A DNA stretch of 64,000 nt, taken from assembly GCF_004959935.1 (NCBI RefSeq), contig NZ_SMYN01000008.1, positions 93,073 through 157,072 on the forward strand, written 5' to 3'. The DNA is from Falsirhodobacter xinxiangensis (GTDB lineage Bacteria > Pseudomonadota > Alphaproteobacteria > Rhodobacterales > Rhodobacteraceae). The stretch's first letter is position 1. Every line of letters starts with the position of its first letter. Shown here one piece after another: positions 32,834 through 42,691 of the stretch. A program made the position numbers and the translations under genes. The notes below the pieces were generated by a model. It saw only the letters and a program-made list of their open reading frames with translations, searched no databases and had not been told where the DNA came from.

Positions 32834-34467
32834 CACCAGCTCCTGAATTTCGCGGGGGGATCGTAAAGCCCGCCCGATGCCCGGACGAGGTCCTTCATCG
32901 ACTTCGCCGCCAGAAGATCGCGCGTCGCCAGTTTCGGGTCGATCCCGATATCGGCGGGGCGGCGGATCACGCCCCGGTCACGCAGGTTTTCCACCGCCCG
33001 CTTGTCACGCGCCAGCCCCACGGGGGTATAGCCCGCAACGCCCCGGATCGCCTGTTCGCGTTCTTCGGGGGTGCGGCACAGCAGCAGGTTGGCGATGCCT
33101 TCTTCGGTCAGGATATGGGTAACGTCGTCGCCATAGATCATCACCGGCGGCAGATCGAGCCCCGCCTGATCGGCCAGTTCCCACGCGTCCAGACGGTCCA
33201 CGAAGGCGGGGGCCATGTGTTCGCGGAACGTCTCGACCATCTGCACGACCAGCTTGCGGCCGCGGAATCCGTCCTGCCCCGCCTCGCGCCCCGCGCGCAG
33301 CCAAGGCTCGGTTCCGTGTCGCCGCCCCCGCGCGTCCGACCCCATGTTTGGTGCACCGCCGAACCCCGCGATCCGGCCCAGCGTCGCGGTCGAACTGTTG
33401 CCCTGCAAGTCGATCTGAAGGGTCGATCCGATGAACATGTCGCAGGCATAGAGCCCCGCCGTCTGCGACAGCGCCCGGTTCGACCGCATGGACCCGTCCG
33501 GCCCGGTGAAGAACACGTCGGGGCGGGCGCGGATATAGTCCTCCATCCCCAGTTCCGACCCGAAGGAATGCACGCTTTCGACGAATCCCGCCTCGATCGC
33601 CGGGATCAGCGCGGGGTGGGGGTTCAGCGCCCAATGGGTTGCGATCTTGCCGCGCAGGCCAAGGCTTTCGGCATAGGTCGGCAGCAACAGCTCGATCGCC
33701 GCCGTGTCGAAGCCGATGCCGTGGTTCAGCCGCCTCACCCCGTATTCGGCATAGATGCCCTTGATGGCCATCATCGCCATCAGCACCTGAATTTCCGAAA
33801 TCTGCGCTGGATCGCGGGTGAACAGCGGCTCGATGTAATGCGGTTTCGGGGATTGGACGACGAAATCGACCCAATCGCCGGGGATGTCCACGCGCGGCAC
33901 CGCGTCCACGATCTCGTTCACCTGCGCGATGACGATGCCGCGGCGGAAGGCCGTCGCCTCGACGATCACCGGCGTATCCTCGGTATTGCCGCCGGTATAG
34001 AGGTTGCCGTTGCGATCCGCCGCCGCCGCACAGACAAGGCTGACGCGCGGGGTCAGGTCGGTGAAATAGCGCCCGAACAATTCCAGATAGGTGTGGATCG
34101 CGCCGATCTTCAACTGCCCCGAGGAAAGCAGCCTTGCCAGACGCGCCGCCTGCGGGCCAGAGAAGGAAAAGTCCAGCTTCGACGCGACGCCCTTTTCGAA
34201 CACGTCCAGATGGCTGGGCAAGGCCAGCACCGATTGCACGATATGCAGACCATGCACATCCGCCGGGTCCAACGCCGCCAGCGCCTTGGCCAGAAAGTCC
34301 GCCTGTTTCTGGTTGTTCCCTTCGATGCAGACCCGGTCGCCCGGTTCGATCACCCGCGTCAGCAGCGCACCGATATCGCCGGGGGCCACGAGCTTGCCGC
34401 GCGCAAGGCCCGCAGCACGGTCCATCCGCGCGGCGCGGTTCTGGCCAAGGCGGTTCCATTCCTTCAT
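32833..34467 (-). CDS. mdcA: Malonate decarboxylase alpha subunit (acetyl-S-ACP:malonate ACP transferase)
   Basis: 544 residues; ATG 34467 follows GGAGGG. The CoA-transferase-type fold is recognisable by VCIEGNNQKQADFLAKAL, HTYLELFGRYFTDLTPRVS, LNHGIGFDTAAIELLLPTYAE, and GNSSTATLGRIAGFGGAPNMGSDA. It exchanges acetyl for malonyl on MdcC. First gene of the seven-gene mdc operon, divergent from a GntR-family regulator. Confidence 0.95.
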   Translation of the reverse strand: MKEWNRLGQNRAARMDRAAGLARGKLVAPGDIGALLTRVIEPGDRVCIEGNNQKQADFLAKALAALDPADVHGLHIVQSVLALPSHLDVFEKGVASKLDFSFSGPQAARLARLLSSGQLKIGAIHTYLELFGRYFTDLTPRVSLVCAAAADRNGNLYTGGNTEDTPVIVEATAFRRGIVIAQVNEIVDAVPRVDIPGDWVDFVVQSPKPHYIEPLFTRDPAQISEIQVLMAMMAIKGIYAEYGVRRLNHGIGFDTAAIELLLPTYAESLGLRGKIATHWALNPHPALIPAIEAGFVESVHSFGSELGMEDYIRARPDVFFTGPDGSMRSNRALSQTAGLYACDMFIGSTLQIDLQGNSSTATLGRIAGFGGAPNMGSDARGRRHGTEPWLRAGREAGQDGFRGRKLVVQMVETFREHMAPAFVDRLDAWELADQAGLDLPPVMIYGDDVTHILTEEGIANLLLCRTPEEREQAIRGVAGYTPVGLARDKRAVENLRDRGVIRRPADIGIDPKLATRDLLAAKSMKDLVRASGGLYDPPAKFRSW

Positions 34468-34523
34468 CGCGCACCCTCCGCTGTTCTGGGTCAGCGTATT
34501 GCAAACACCCCTCGCCAATCAAC

Positions 34524-34566
34524 TATGTATTTTATTGACCGCCGCTGATTGCTGTGTGCATACATA
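34524..34566. promoter_or_regulatory. Inverted repeat in the mdcA/gntR divergent region
   Basis: TATGTAT (34524-34530) and ATACATA (34560-34566) form a separated inverted repeat between the divergent starts. It is a plausible operator pair for the adjacent GntR regulator, supported by position only. Confidence 0.4.
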
Positions 34567-34588
34567 AGGACGCCGAAGGAGCATGAGC

Positions 34589-35242
34589 ATGTCCGAACCG
34601 GAAGGCCCGCTGAGCGAACGCATCCGTCTGTCGCTGATGGACGACATCTCGACCGGCGTTCTGGCACCCGGGACGGTGCTGGACGAATCCTCGCTGGCCG
34701 AAACCTTCGGCGCATCCCGCACCCCCGTGCGCGAGGCGCTGCGTCAGGTCGAAGCGGCGGGCCTGATCGAGATTCGCCCCCGCAAGGGCGCGGTCGTCCT
34801 GCCGATGACCCTGCCCCGACTTCTGGAGATGTTCGAGGTCACCGCCGAGATCGAGGTGATGTGCGTGCGCATCGCCACCCACCGCATCACCGGGGCCGAG
34901 CGGGCAAAGCTGACCGACCTGCACGATGCATCCCGCGCCGCAGCCGATACCGGCGATTTCGCCGCCTATGACGAGTTCAACCTGTCGTTCCACGAAGGGC
35001 TGTATCACGCGACGCATAACGGGTTTCTGGTCGAACAGGCGCTGGCCCTGCGCGCGCGCCTTCTGCCGTTCCGCCGCACGCAGCTGCGATACCCGGACCG
35101 GCTGGCCACGTCCCATGCCGAGCACGGCGCCATCCTGCGCGCCATGACGCGGGGCGAACCGGACGAGGCCGCCCGCGTCATGCGCGAGCACATGCTGAAC
35201 GCCGGAACCGCGCTGGCCAGATACCTGAGGTTCGACGACTGA
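34589..35242 (+). CDS. GntR-family (FCD) regulator of malonate use
   Basis: About 217 residues. ATG 34589 has GAAGGAG at 7 bases, whereas ATG 34583 is too close to it. The winged helix is at 10-75 (FGASRTPVREALRQVEAAGLIEIRPRKGAVV), then an FCD effector domain with metal-type positions (EFNLSFHEGLYHATHN, SHAEHGAILRAM). Wedged between the divergent mdc operon and the malonate carrier, it is the probable malonate-responsive repressor. Confidence 0.85.
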   Translation: MSEPEGPLSERIRLSLMDDISTGVLAPGTVLDESSLAETFGASRTPVREALRQVEAAGLIEIRPRKGAVVLPMTLPRLLEMFEVTAEIEVMCVRIATHRITGAERAKLTDLHDASRAAADTGDFAAYDEFNLSFHEGLYHATHNGFLVEQALALRARLLPFRRTQLRYPDRLATSHAEHGAILRAMTRGEPDEAARVMREHMLNAGTALARYLRFDD

Positions 35243-35286
35243 GACACACACCCCCGGTTGGGAGGCCGGGGCAAAGGGAGGGGAAT

Positions 35287-36621
35287 ATGTCCGCACAGAT
35301 GGCAACCATACTGGGCCTTGGGGTGATGTTCGTCATCGCCACCGCCCTGCCGATCAACATGGGGGCGCTGGGCTTTGCCTTCGCCTTCCTGATCGGCACG
35401 ATCTTTGTCGGGATGAGCGCGAACGACATCCTTGGCGGCTTTCCGGGCGATCTGTTCGTCACGCTGGTCGGGATCACATACCTGTTCGGCATCGCGCAGA
35501 ACAACGGCACCGTGGATTGGCTGGTCCAAGCCTGCGTGCGCGCGGTGCGGGGGCGGATCTCGGCGATCCCGTGGGTGATGTTCGGGGTGGCGGCGCTGCT
35601 GACGTCGATCGGCGCTGTCAGCCCGGCGGCAGTGGCGATCATCGCACCCATCGCGCTGCGCTTCGCCATGCAATACGCGATCAACCCGCTGCTGATGGGG
35701 ATCATGGTGATCCACGGCGCGCAGGGCGGCGGCTTTTCCCCGATCAGCATCTATGGCGGCATCACCAATCAGGTGGTCGAACGCGCAGGGCTGCCGGGGA
35801 ACGAGATGTCGCTGTTCCTTGCCAGCCTGATCTTCAACCTTGCCATCGCGGCCATCGCCTTCTTCGTGCTGGGCGGGCATCGCGGCGCGCGGATTGCGGC
35901 GAACGGCAATGGCAGCGCCTTCGGCCCGGGCGTATCGGTGGACATCCGCGGCCATGGCGGGCACGAGGCCGCCGATCTGCATGATCGCACGCGCGAACTG
36001 GCCGAGGTGCAGCCCTCGGGGCGGCCCGACATGGAACAGACGCTGACGATGATCGGCCTTGGCTCGCTGGCGGTGCTGGCGCTGGTCTTCAGCCTGAACG
36101 TCGGGCTGGTTGCGATGTGCGTCGCGGTGGTGCTGGCGCTGGTCTGCCCGCGCGGACAGAAGGGCGCGATCGACAAGGTCGCGTGGTCCACGGTGCTGCT
36201 GATCGCAGGCGTCATCACCTATGTCGGCGTGCTGGAGGAAGCGGGGGCCATCGATTATGTCGCGAACGGGGTCGCATCCTTGGCCGTGCCGCTGCTGGTC
36301 GCGCTTCTGCTGTGCTATATCGGCGGGATCGTGTCGGCCTTCGCATCCTCGGTCGGCGTTCTGGGCGCGACCATTCCGCTGGCGGTGCCGTTCCTGATGA
36401 CGGGCGACGTGGGAACCCCCGGCATGATCGCGGCGCTGGCGGTGTCCTCCACCATCGTGGACGTGTCGCCCTTTTCGACCAACGGCGCGCTGGTCGTCGC
36501 CAATGCGCAGAATGTCGACAAGGACCGCTTCTTCCGCACGCTGCTGATCTATAGCGCGCTGATCGTGGCGGCGGGTCCGCTGCTGGCATGGGCGGCCTTC
36601 GTCCTGCCCGGCTGGATGTAG
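35287..36621 (+). CDS. matC: MatC-type malonate/dicarboxylate carrier
   Basis: 444 residues with about eleven membrane helices and a charged central loop (about 200-255). The MatC_N part is at the start (ILGLGVMFVIATALPINMGALGF), with GAQGGGFSPISIYGG in the first half and SSTIVDVSPFSTNGALVVAN in the second, the duplicated anion-transporter motif. Its position 44 bases after the malonate regulator makes malonate the likely substrate. Confidence 0.88.
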   Translation: MSAQMATILGLGVMFVIATALPINMGALGFAFAFLIGTIFVGMSANDILGGFPGDLFVTLVGITYLFGIAQNNGTVDWLVQACVRAVRGRISAIPWVMFGVAALLTSIGAVSPAAVAIIAPIALRFAMQYAINPLLMGIMVIHGAQGGGFSPISIYGGITNQVVERAGLPGNEMSLFLASLIFNLAIAAIAFFVLGGHRGARIAANGNGSAFGPGVSVDIRGHGGHEAADLHDRTRELAEVQPSGRPDMEQTLTMIGLGSLAVLALVFSLNVGLVAMCVAVVLALVCPRGQKGAIDKVAWSTVLLIAGVITYVGVLEEAGAIDYVANGVASLAVPLLVALLLCYIGGIVSAFASSVGVLGATIPLAVPFLMTGDVGTPGMIAALAVSSTIVDVSPFSTNGALVVANAQNVDKDRFFRTLLIYSALIVAAGPLLAWAAFVLPGWM

Positions 36622-36660
36622 GCGCTTGACTTGGGGCGGCGGCCCGACAGACTGCCGCCC

Positions 36661-38406
36661 ATGAGCCAACTCTCGACCCTTCAGGTCTATCTTCGCGCCA
36701 TCGGCCAGTTGCGCCGCGAACGGTGGCTGGCCGGATCGCTGGCCGGGTCGGGCGTGCTGGTCGCCTGCGTGCAGCTGGCGGAACCGATCCTTTTCGGGCG
36801 GATGGTCGATACGCTGGCCACCGGGTCGGGTGCGTTTGGGGTGATCGCGCTGTGGGCGCTGTTCGGGCTGGTCGGGATCGCCGCATCAGCCGTGACGGCC
36901 ATCGCCTCGGACCGGCTGGCGCATCGCACACGGCTTGCATCCATGTCCGAGGCGTTTTCCCGCGCGATCACGCTGCCGGTGTCCTATCACGCCGAAAAGG
37001 GGTCCGGCACCGTCATCCGCACCCTGCTGGCCGGAAGCGACGCGCTGTTCGGGCTGATGCTTTCGGCGCTGCGCGAGCAGTTGACGGCGATCACGGGACT
37101 GATCCTGCTGATCCCCACGGCGCTCAGTCTCGATGCGCGGATGACGGCGGTGCTGGCGGGGCTTGGCGCCGTGTATTTCGCGCTGAACACCTTCGTCATC
37201 CGCAAGACCCGCGCCGGACAGGCCGAGGTGGAGGCGCATTCCGGCAGCCTGTTCGGGCGCGTGGGCGACGTGATCGGCAACGTGACCGTCGTGCAATCCT
37301 ATGCCCGCCTGCGGCTGGAGATGGAGGCGCTGGGCACGCTGACGGAAAACCTTCTGCGCGCGCAATACCCGGTGCTGACATGGTGGGGCGTGCTGTCGGT
37401 GCTGACGCGGACGGCGGCGACGATCACCATGGTCATCGTCTTTGCCACCGGCGCGCTGCTGGCGCAGGCGGGCGAAATCACGGTGGGCGAGATCGTGTCC
37501 TTCGCCGCCTTCGCCGGGCTGATGATCGGCCAGCTTGACCGCCTTGCCGGGTTCGTGAACGCGATCTTCCGCCAGACGCCGACGCTGCGCAACTTCTTCG
37601 CCCTGCTGGACGCACAGGGAGAGGTGGCGGACACCCCCGGCGCGCGCGCCCTGCCCCAGCCGGTGCGCGGGCATGTGCGGTATCGCGGGGTCAGTTACCG
37701 CTTTCCGGGGTCGGATCAGGGCGTCTTCGACATCGACTTCGAGGCAAGGCCCGGCGAGACGGTCGCGCTGGTCGGCCCCACCGGGTCGGGCAAGACGACG
37801 ACGCTGGCGCTGTTGCAACGCCTGCGCGCGCCCGATGCCGGGGTGATCGAGATCGACGGGCAGGACGTCGCGGCCACGACGCTGGCCTCGCTGCGCGACG
37901 CGACGGCGGTGGTGTTTCAGGAGGCGGGGCTGTTCTCGCGCTCGATCGCGGAGAATATCCGCGTGGGCCGCCCCGGCGCCAGCGATGCCGAGGTGGCCGA
38001 CGCCGCCCTGCGGGCCGAGGCCGCCGATTTCATCGCCCGCAAACCCGGCGGCTACGGCTTCGTCATCGGCGAGCGGGGCACCGCTTTGTCGGGTGGCGAA
38101 CGGCAACGGCTGGCCATCGCCCGCGCGGTGCTGAAGAACGCGCCGGTCCTGATTCTGGACGAGGCGACATCCGCGCTGGACCCCGCGACCGAGGCACGGA
38201 TCAAGCGCGCCATCGATGCGCTGCGGGCGAACCGCACGACGCTGATCATCGCGCACCGGCTTTCGACCGTGGCGGATGCCGACCGCATTCTGGTGATGGA
38301 TGGCGGGCGCATCGTGGAACAGGGGCGTTTCGCCGAACTGGTCGCCAAGGGCGGGCTGTTCGCGGAACTGGTGGCCGAGGGGCAGATCCACGAACCTGCC
38401 CCCTGA
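36661..38406 (+). CDS. ABC exporter, fused permease-ATPase (cyclic glucan/NdvA type)
   Basis: 581 residues: an N-terminal six-helix export domain (about 20-310), then the nucleotide-binding domain with Walker A GPTGSGKTT (about 380), signature LSGGERQRL, Walker B VLILDEATSALD and IIAHRLSTV. Over its length it most resembles NdvA/ChvA beta-1,2-glucan exporters (membrane segment VTVVQSYARLRLEMEALG). No glucan synthase gene is nearby, so the glucan assignment is inference; a lipid or general exporter is possible. It starts 39 bases after matC without a strong ribosome site. Confidence 0.85.
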   Translation: MSQLSTLQVYLRAIGQLRRERWLAGSLAGSGVLVACVQLAEPILFGRMVDTLATGSGAFGVIALWALFGLVGIAASAVTAIASDRLAHRTRLASMSEAFSRAITLPVSYHAEKGSGTVIRTLLAGSDALFGLMLSALREQLTAITGLILLIPTALSLDARMTAVLAGLGAVYFALNTFVIRKTRAGQAEVEAHSGSLFGRVGDVIGNVTVVQSYARLRLEMEALGTLTENLLRAQYPVLTWWGVLSVLTRTAATITMVIVFATGALLAQAGEITVGEIVSFAAFAGLMIGQLDRLAGFVNAIFRQTPTLRNFFALLDAQGEVADTPGARALPQPVRGHVRYRGVSYRFPGSDQGVFDIDFEARPGETVALVGPTGSGKTTTLALLQRLRAPDAGVIEIDGQDVAATTLASLRDATAVVFQEAGLFSRSIAENIRVGRPGASDAEVADAALRAEAADFIARKPGGYGFVIGERGTALSGGERQRLAIARAVLKNAPVLILDEATSALDPATEARIKRAIDALRANRTTLIIAHRLSTVADADRILVMDGGRIVEQGRFAELVAKGGLFAELVAEGQIHEPAP

Positions 38407-38409
38407 AGC

Positions 38410-39738
38410 CTATTCCGCCGCGAAATGGCCGATCATATAGCTTTCGGACCCGATCTCGGTCACGCGGCCCTTCACCTCGTGGGTTTCCAGATCCACGATC
38501 CAGACCATGCTGGAATTATGCCCGTTCTTGGGCGGCGCGCCGGTGATCGCGGCAAAGCGATTGTCGGGCGTGATCGCCACCCCGCGCGGGCGCGAAGGGT
38601 CGTCCGATCCGGTCGATAGCGGGATGCGGGCGATGGTCGCATCCTCGCCCGCCAGCGCCTTGGCGACGTCGATGATGTCGATATTGTTGGTGCGGAAGTT
38701 GGTGGTCACGATGCGCGTGCCGTCCGGGGTGAAGGCAGCAACGAAGGGGCGCGAGGGTTCCGCCGGATCGTCGGTGCCGACGCGGATGCGCGCGACCTCG
38801 GACGTGGCCGGGTCCTGCCCCGCTTTTTCCACGTCGATGATGGAAATGGTGTTCGCCTCTTTGCCATCCTTCGGATTCTCGCGCGAGGCTTGTGCGACCA
38901 AGGTGCCATCGGGCGAGGTGGTGATCCCGAAGCCCCCCGCCTCGACCGGGACGCGGCCGATCTCGGCCCCCGGCTCGCCCGCGACGGCCTTGGCGATGTC
39001 GATCACCGACACGTCGTTCGTGCCGCCATTTGCGGTGAAGATCAGCCCCTGCGGCCCGCCAAGGGGCGAGGCCGTGACGCCGTTGCTGTCGGGAAAGCAG
39101 CCGAAGCGTTCGTCGGGGGCCGATTTCGGCAGCTCGGCCGGGGGGCAGCCATCGGTGCCGACCGCCTGTTCGACCTTGTGGATCACGCGGCCCGCCGCCA
39201 GATCGACGATGTTGATGTGATGGCCGCCATCCTCGATCCCCTCGGCCTCGGCATGGGCCAGCGCGCCGTGCTTGCCATCGGGCAGAAGCGCAAAGCCGGT
39301 CGCGCCGAAGCCTTCGCTGGCGATCCAGCCTTCCACCGCGTGCAGCGTCTCGTTGGCCTCGGGGTCCAGTGCGCGGGTCAGGTCCACCACCGTGACCGAT
39401 CCGGCATGGCCGTGCTGGAACTCCTCGGCCAGCAAAGCGGGCGTCGCGCCGGAATGGTTGGAGATATAGGCCCGTTTGTGATCCGGCGCGATCGTCACGA
39501 TGATCGGCTGGCCGGATGCGATCTGCGTCTCGCCATCCACCTCGATATCGGGGGTCACGCGCAGACGGTTCACCACCGCGTTCGGCGTTCCGTCATTGGC
39601 CGGGTCCATCGCGCGTTCAAGGTCGATGACCAGCACCACATTGTCCCAGCGTCCGCTGGCAAGGAAGTAATCTTTCGCCATCGCAGGCGTTCCCAGGGCC
39701 GTCGCCGCAAGCAGCGCGGATATCATCATTCGCGACAT
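38410..39738 (-). CDS. Periplasmic seven-bladed beta-propeller (YVTN-type) protein
   Basis: 442 residues with signal peptide (ALLAATALGTPAMAK). Repeated propeller blades are visible: GSVTVVDLTRAL, HHINIVDLAAGRV, NDVSVIDIAKAV, NTISIIDVEKA, NNIDIIDVAKAL and MVWIVDLETHEV, each about 45-60 residues apart. No catalytic or heme motif is seen. Likely a soluble periplasmic binding or scaffold protein. Convergent with the ABC exporter, 3 bases between stops. Confidence 0.82.
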   Translation of the reverse strand: MSRMMISALLAATALGTPAMAKDYFLASGRWDNVVLVIDLERAMDPANDGTPNAVVNRLRVTPDIEVDGETQIASGQPIIVTIAPDHKRAYISNHSGATPALLAEEFQHGHAGSVTVVDLTRALDPEANETLHAVEGWIASEGFGATGFALLPDGKHGALAHAEAEGIEDGGHHINIVDLAAGRVIHKVEQAVGTDGCPPAELPKSAPDERFGCFPDSNGVTASPLGGPQGLIFTANGGTNDVSVIDIAKAVAGEPGAEIGRVPVEAGGFGITTSPDGTLVAQASRENPKDGKEANTISIIDVEKAGQDPATSEVARIRVGTDDPAEPSRPFVAAFTPDGTRIVTTNFRTNNIDIIDVAKALAGEDATIARIPLSTGSDDPSRPRGVAITPDNRFAAITGAPPKNGHNSSMVWIVDLETHEVKGRVTEIGSESYMIGHFAAE

Positions 39739-39755
39739 TTCGGTCTTCCCTCCCT

Positions 39756-39799
39756 GCTCCTGCCTCCCCGCAGGAGCGATGCCGGAATGGGGTTCCGGC
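39756..39799. repeat. Two adjacent perfect hairpins
   Basis: GCTCCTGC-ctcccc-GCAGGAGC (39756-39777) and GCCGGAA-tgggg-TTCCGGC (39781-39799) fill the gap between the FAD/FeS oxidase stop and the propeller start. There is no T-run. They could protect the upstream mRNA end or work as a Rho-associated terminator. Confidence 0.6.
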
Positions 39800-39803
39800 G
39801 CCC

Positions 39804-42680
39804 TCAGCCGCCGCGCAGCGCGCCCTCCAGCACCCGCGCGACGTGAATCGCATCCCGTCCCGCCCCGTCATGGATCTGGTGGCGGCAGCTTGTGCCGTCG
39901 GCCACGACCAGATCGCCCACCGCCGCCTTGCGCACGGCGGGCAGCAGCGACAACTCTCCCATCGCTTTGGACACCTCGATATTCTCGGCGGCATAGCCGA
40001 AGGCGCCCGACATGCCGCAGCAGGAACTTTCGATCATCCGCACGTCCAGCCCCGGCACGGATCGCAGCACGGTTTCGACCGCGCCCATGGCGTCGAAGGC
40101 CTTCTGGTGGCAATGGCCGTGGACATGCGCGACGCGGCCCTGCTGGTCGGCCAGCGGCAGGTCGGGCTTGTCGGCGGCCAGCAATTCTTCGAACAGCAAC
40201 GCCTTGCCGTGGATGAAATCAGTGTCCGGCAGCAGGGCCGTCATCTCGTCGCGGAAGGTCATGATGCAGGACGGCTCCAGCCCCACGACCCGCGCCCCGG
40301 CTTCCACCAGCGGGCGCAGCGCGTCGAGGCTGCGCTTCGCTTCGGCCCGCGCGGCGTCCACCTGCCCCGCCGAAAGATAGGTCCGACCGCAGCACAGCGG
40401 CCGCGAGACCGGAACGCGGTGCAGCCGGTATCCGGCGGCGATCAGCACCCGCTCGGCGGCCTCAAGGTTCTCACGTTCGAAATATCGGTTGAACGTGTCG
40501 CCGAACAGAACCAGATCGCGCCCGTCGCCCACCACCTGCGCCGCGCCCGCGCCTTCGCGCCACGGCCTGCGCCATTTGGGCAAGGTTCGCTCTGCCGAAA
40601 AGCCCAGCATCCGTTCCGACAGCCGCGCCAGCGCCGGGATGCGGTCGCGCAGGTTCAGGATCGGCGCGATCCGCGCGGCGAAAGGGGCATAGCGTGGCAG
40701 GTGGGCGACCAGCCACTCGCGCCAGGGCAGCCCGTGCTTTGCGTGATAGTGGTGCAGGAATTCCACCTTCATCCGCGCCATGTCCACCCCCGTCGGGCAA
40801 TCGCGCTTGCAGCCCTTGCAGGACACGCACAGATCCATCGTCTGCTTCATCTCGGGCGAGGTGAAGGCGTCCGGCCCGAGCTGCCCCGAGATCGCCAGCC
40901 GCAGCGTGTTCGCTCGGCCCCGCGTCACATGCTGCTCGTCCTTGGTCGCGCGATAGGAGGGGCACATGGTGCCGCCCGCCAGCTTGCGGCAGGTGCCGTT
41001 GTTGTTGCACATCTCGACCGCGCCGCCGAAACCGCCCCAATCCGACCAGTCCAGCGCGGGTTTGTGATCCACGGCATAGCCCGGTTTGAACCGCATCAGG
41101 CTGCGGTCGTCCATCCGCAACGGGCGCACGATCTTGCCGGGGTTCAGGCGGTTTTCGGGGTCGAACGTGTCCTTCACCGTCTCGAACGCGCGGGTCAGCT
41201 TCGATCCGAACAGCGGCTCGATATATTCCGAGCGGGAGATGCCATCGCCATGCTCGCCCGAGAAGCTGCCCTTGAAGCGGCGCACCAGATCGGCCGTCTC
41301 GTCCGCGATGGCGCGCATCTTCGCCGCGCCCTCTGCGGTCTTCATGTTCAGGATCGGGCGCACATGCAGACACCCGACCGAGGCATGGGCATACCACGTC
41401 CCCACCGTGTCATGCCGCGCGAACAGGTCCGTCACCGCGTCGGTGTAATCGGCCAGATGCTCCAGCGGGACGGCACAGTCTTCGATGAACGAGACGGGCT
41501 TCCCCTCGCCCTTCATCGACATCATGATGTTCAGGCAGGCCTCGCGCACCTCCCACACGGGTTTCTGGCGGGCGGGTTCGACCACCTCGACCACCGCATC
41601 CGGGAAGCCGTGATCGGACATGCATTCGTCCAGCCGTTTCAGATCGCGGCGCAGCGCGTCCAGATCGTCGCCCGCGAACTCCACCAGCAAAAGACAGTTC
41701 GGCTGCCCCCGCGTGATGTCGCCCAGCGTTTTCACGAACAGCGGGATGTCGGCGCCCAGCACCAGCACGTTGTTGTCCACCAGTTCCACCGCCACGGGGC
41801 CAAGATCGACCAGATGGCGCGTCGTCTCCATCGCCGAGCGGAAGCTGGGGAAATGGCACACGCCCATCACGCGGTGCGTCGGCAGGGTGGACAGTTGCAG
41901 CGTGATGCCGGTGGACAGCGCCAGCGTGCCTTCGGACCCGACCAGCAAATGCGAAGGGTTCGGCACATCGGGCAGCAATTCGTCAAGGTTGTAGCCCCCG
42001 ACGCGGCGCTGGACCTTGGGAAAGATCGCCCCGATCTCGGCCCGGTGGCTGCGGGCAAGGGCGGTCAGGCGGCCCATCGCCGCGCGCATCCGCCCCTGCG
42101 GCGCATTGGTGCCAAGGTGGAACCGTTCGCCGTCGTGCAGCAGCCCGTCGATGGACAGGATATTGTCCACCGTCTTGCCGAAGCGCAGCGATCGCGCACC
42201 GGACGAATTGTTGCCGACCATCCCGCCAAGGGTGCAGCGGGTGGCGGTGGACGGCTCCACCGGAAAGAACAGCCCGTCCTTCTTCAGAAACCCGTTCAGC
42301 GTGTCCAGCACCGTGCCGGGCCGCACCCGCACCGTCCGCGCCGCCGGGTCGTAATCCGTCACGCCCCCGAACGCGCGCGAGAAGTCCAGCACCAGACCGC
42401 TTCCGATGGGCTGGCCGTTCTGCGACGTGCCGCCCCCCCGCGCGATCACCGGCACGTCATGGTCGGCGGCGATGCGCAGGGCGGCGGCGATGTCGTCCTC
42501 GGATTTCGGGAAGGCCACCGCCTTGGGCATGATCTGATAGATCGAGGCGTCGGTGGCATAGCGCCCGCGGGTGAAGGCGTCGGTGCGGACCTCTCCCTCC
42601 ATCGCGGCGGACAGGGCCTGGCCGAAGGCGCGGCCCTTGGCCATGGCGCGGGCGGCGGGCGGGGGGGCGGAGATGTTCAT
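39804..42680 (-). CDS. FAD-linked oxidase/iron-sulfur protein, D-2-hydroxyacid dehydrogenase type
   Basis: 958 residues in two halves. The N-terminal 550 residues are FAD-binding_4 plus oxidase C domain (VIARGGGTSQNGQPIGSG, GGMVGNNSSGARS, SGEHGDGISRSEY). The C-terminal part has a ferredoxin-type cluster CVSCKGCKRDCPTG (about 660) and paired CCG domains (RPLCCGRTY and SSCCGMSG, with HCHQK). This is the YdiJ/D-lactate-dehydrogenase architecture, which oxidises a D-2-hydroxyacid and passes electrons to the respiratory chain. Directly behind tctA (11-base gap), so its substrate is probably what the transporter brings in. Confidence 0.9.
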   Translation of the reverse strand: MNISAPPPAARAMAKGRAFGQALSAAMEGEVRTDAFTRGRYATDASIYQIMPKAVAFPKSEDDIAAALRIAADHDVPVIARGGGTSQNGQPIGSGLVLDFSRAFGGVTDYDPAARTVRVRPGTVLDTLNGFLKKDGLFFPVEPSTATRCTLGGMVGNNSSGARSLRFGKTVDNILSIDGLLHDGERFHLGTNAPQGRMRAAMGRLTALARSHRAEIGAIFPKVQRRVGGYNLDELLPDVPNPSHLLVGSEGTLALSTGITLQLSTLPTHRVMGVCHFPSFRSAMETTRHLVDLGPVAVELVDNNVLVLGADIPLFVKTLGDITRGQPNCLLLVEFAGDDLDALRRDLKRLDECMSDHGFPDAVVEVVEPARQKPVWEVREACLNIMMSMKGEGKPVSFIEDCAVPLEHLADYTDAVTDLFARHDTVGTWYAHASVGCLHVRPILNMKTAEGAAKMRAIADETADLVRRFKGSFSGEHGDGISRSEYIEPLFGSKLTRAFETVKDTFDPENRLNPGKIVRPLRMDDRSLMRFKPGYAVDHKPALDWSDWGGFGGAVEMCNNNGTCRKLAGGTMCPSYRATKDEQHVTRGRANTLRLAISGQLGPDAFTSPEMKQTMDLCVSCKGCKRDCPTGVDMARMKVEFLHHYHAKHGLPWREWLVAHLPRYAPFAARIAPILNLRDRIPALARLSERMLGFSAERTLPKWRRPWREGAGAAQVVGDGRDLVLFGDTFNRYFERENLEAAERVLIAAGYRLHRVPVSRPLCCGRTYLSAGQVDAARAEAKRSLDALRPLVEAGARVVGLEPSCIMTFRDEMTALLPDTDFIHGKALLFEELLAADKPDLPLADQQGRVAHVHGHCHQKAFDAMGAVETVLRSVPGLDVRMIESSCCGMSGAFGYAAENIEVSKAMGELSLLPAVRKAAVGDLVVADGTSCRHQIHDGAGRDAIHVARVLEGALRGG

Positions 42681-42691
42681 GGCTGCCTTTC

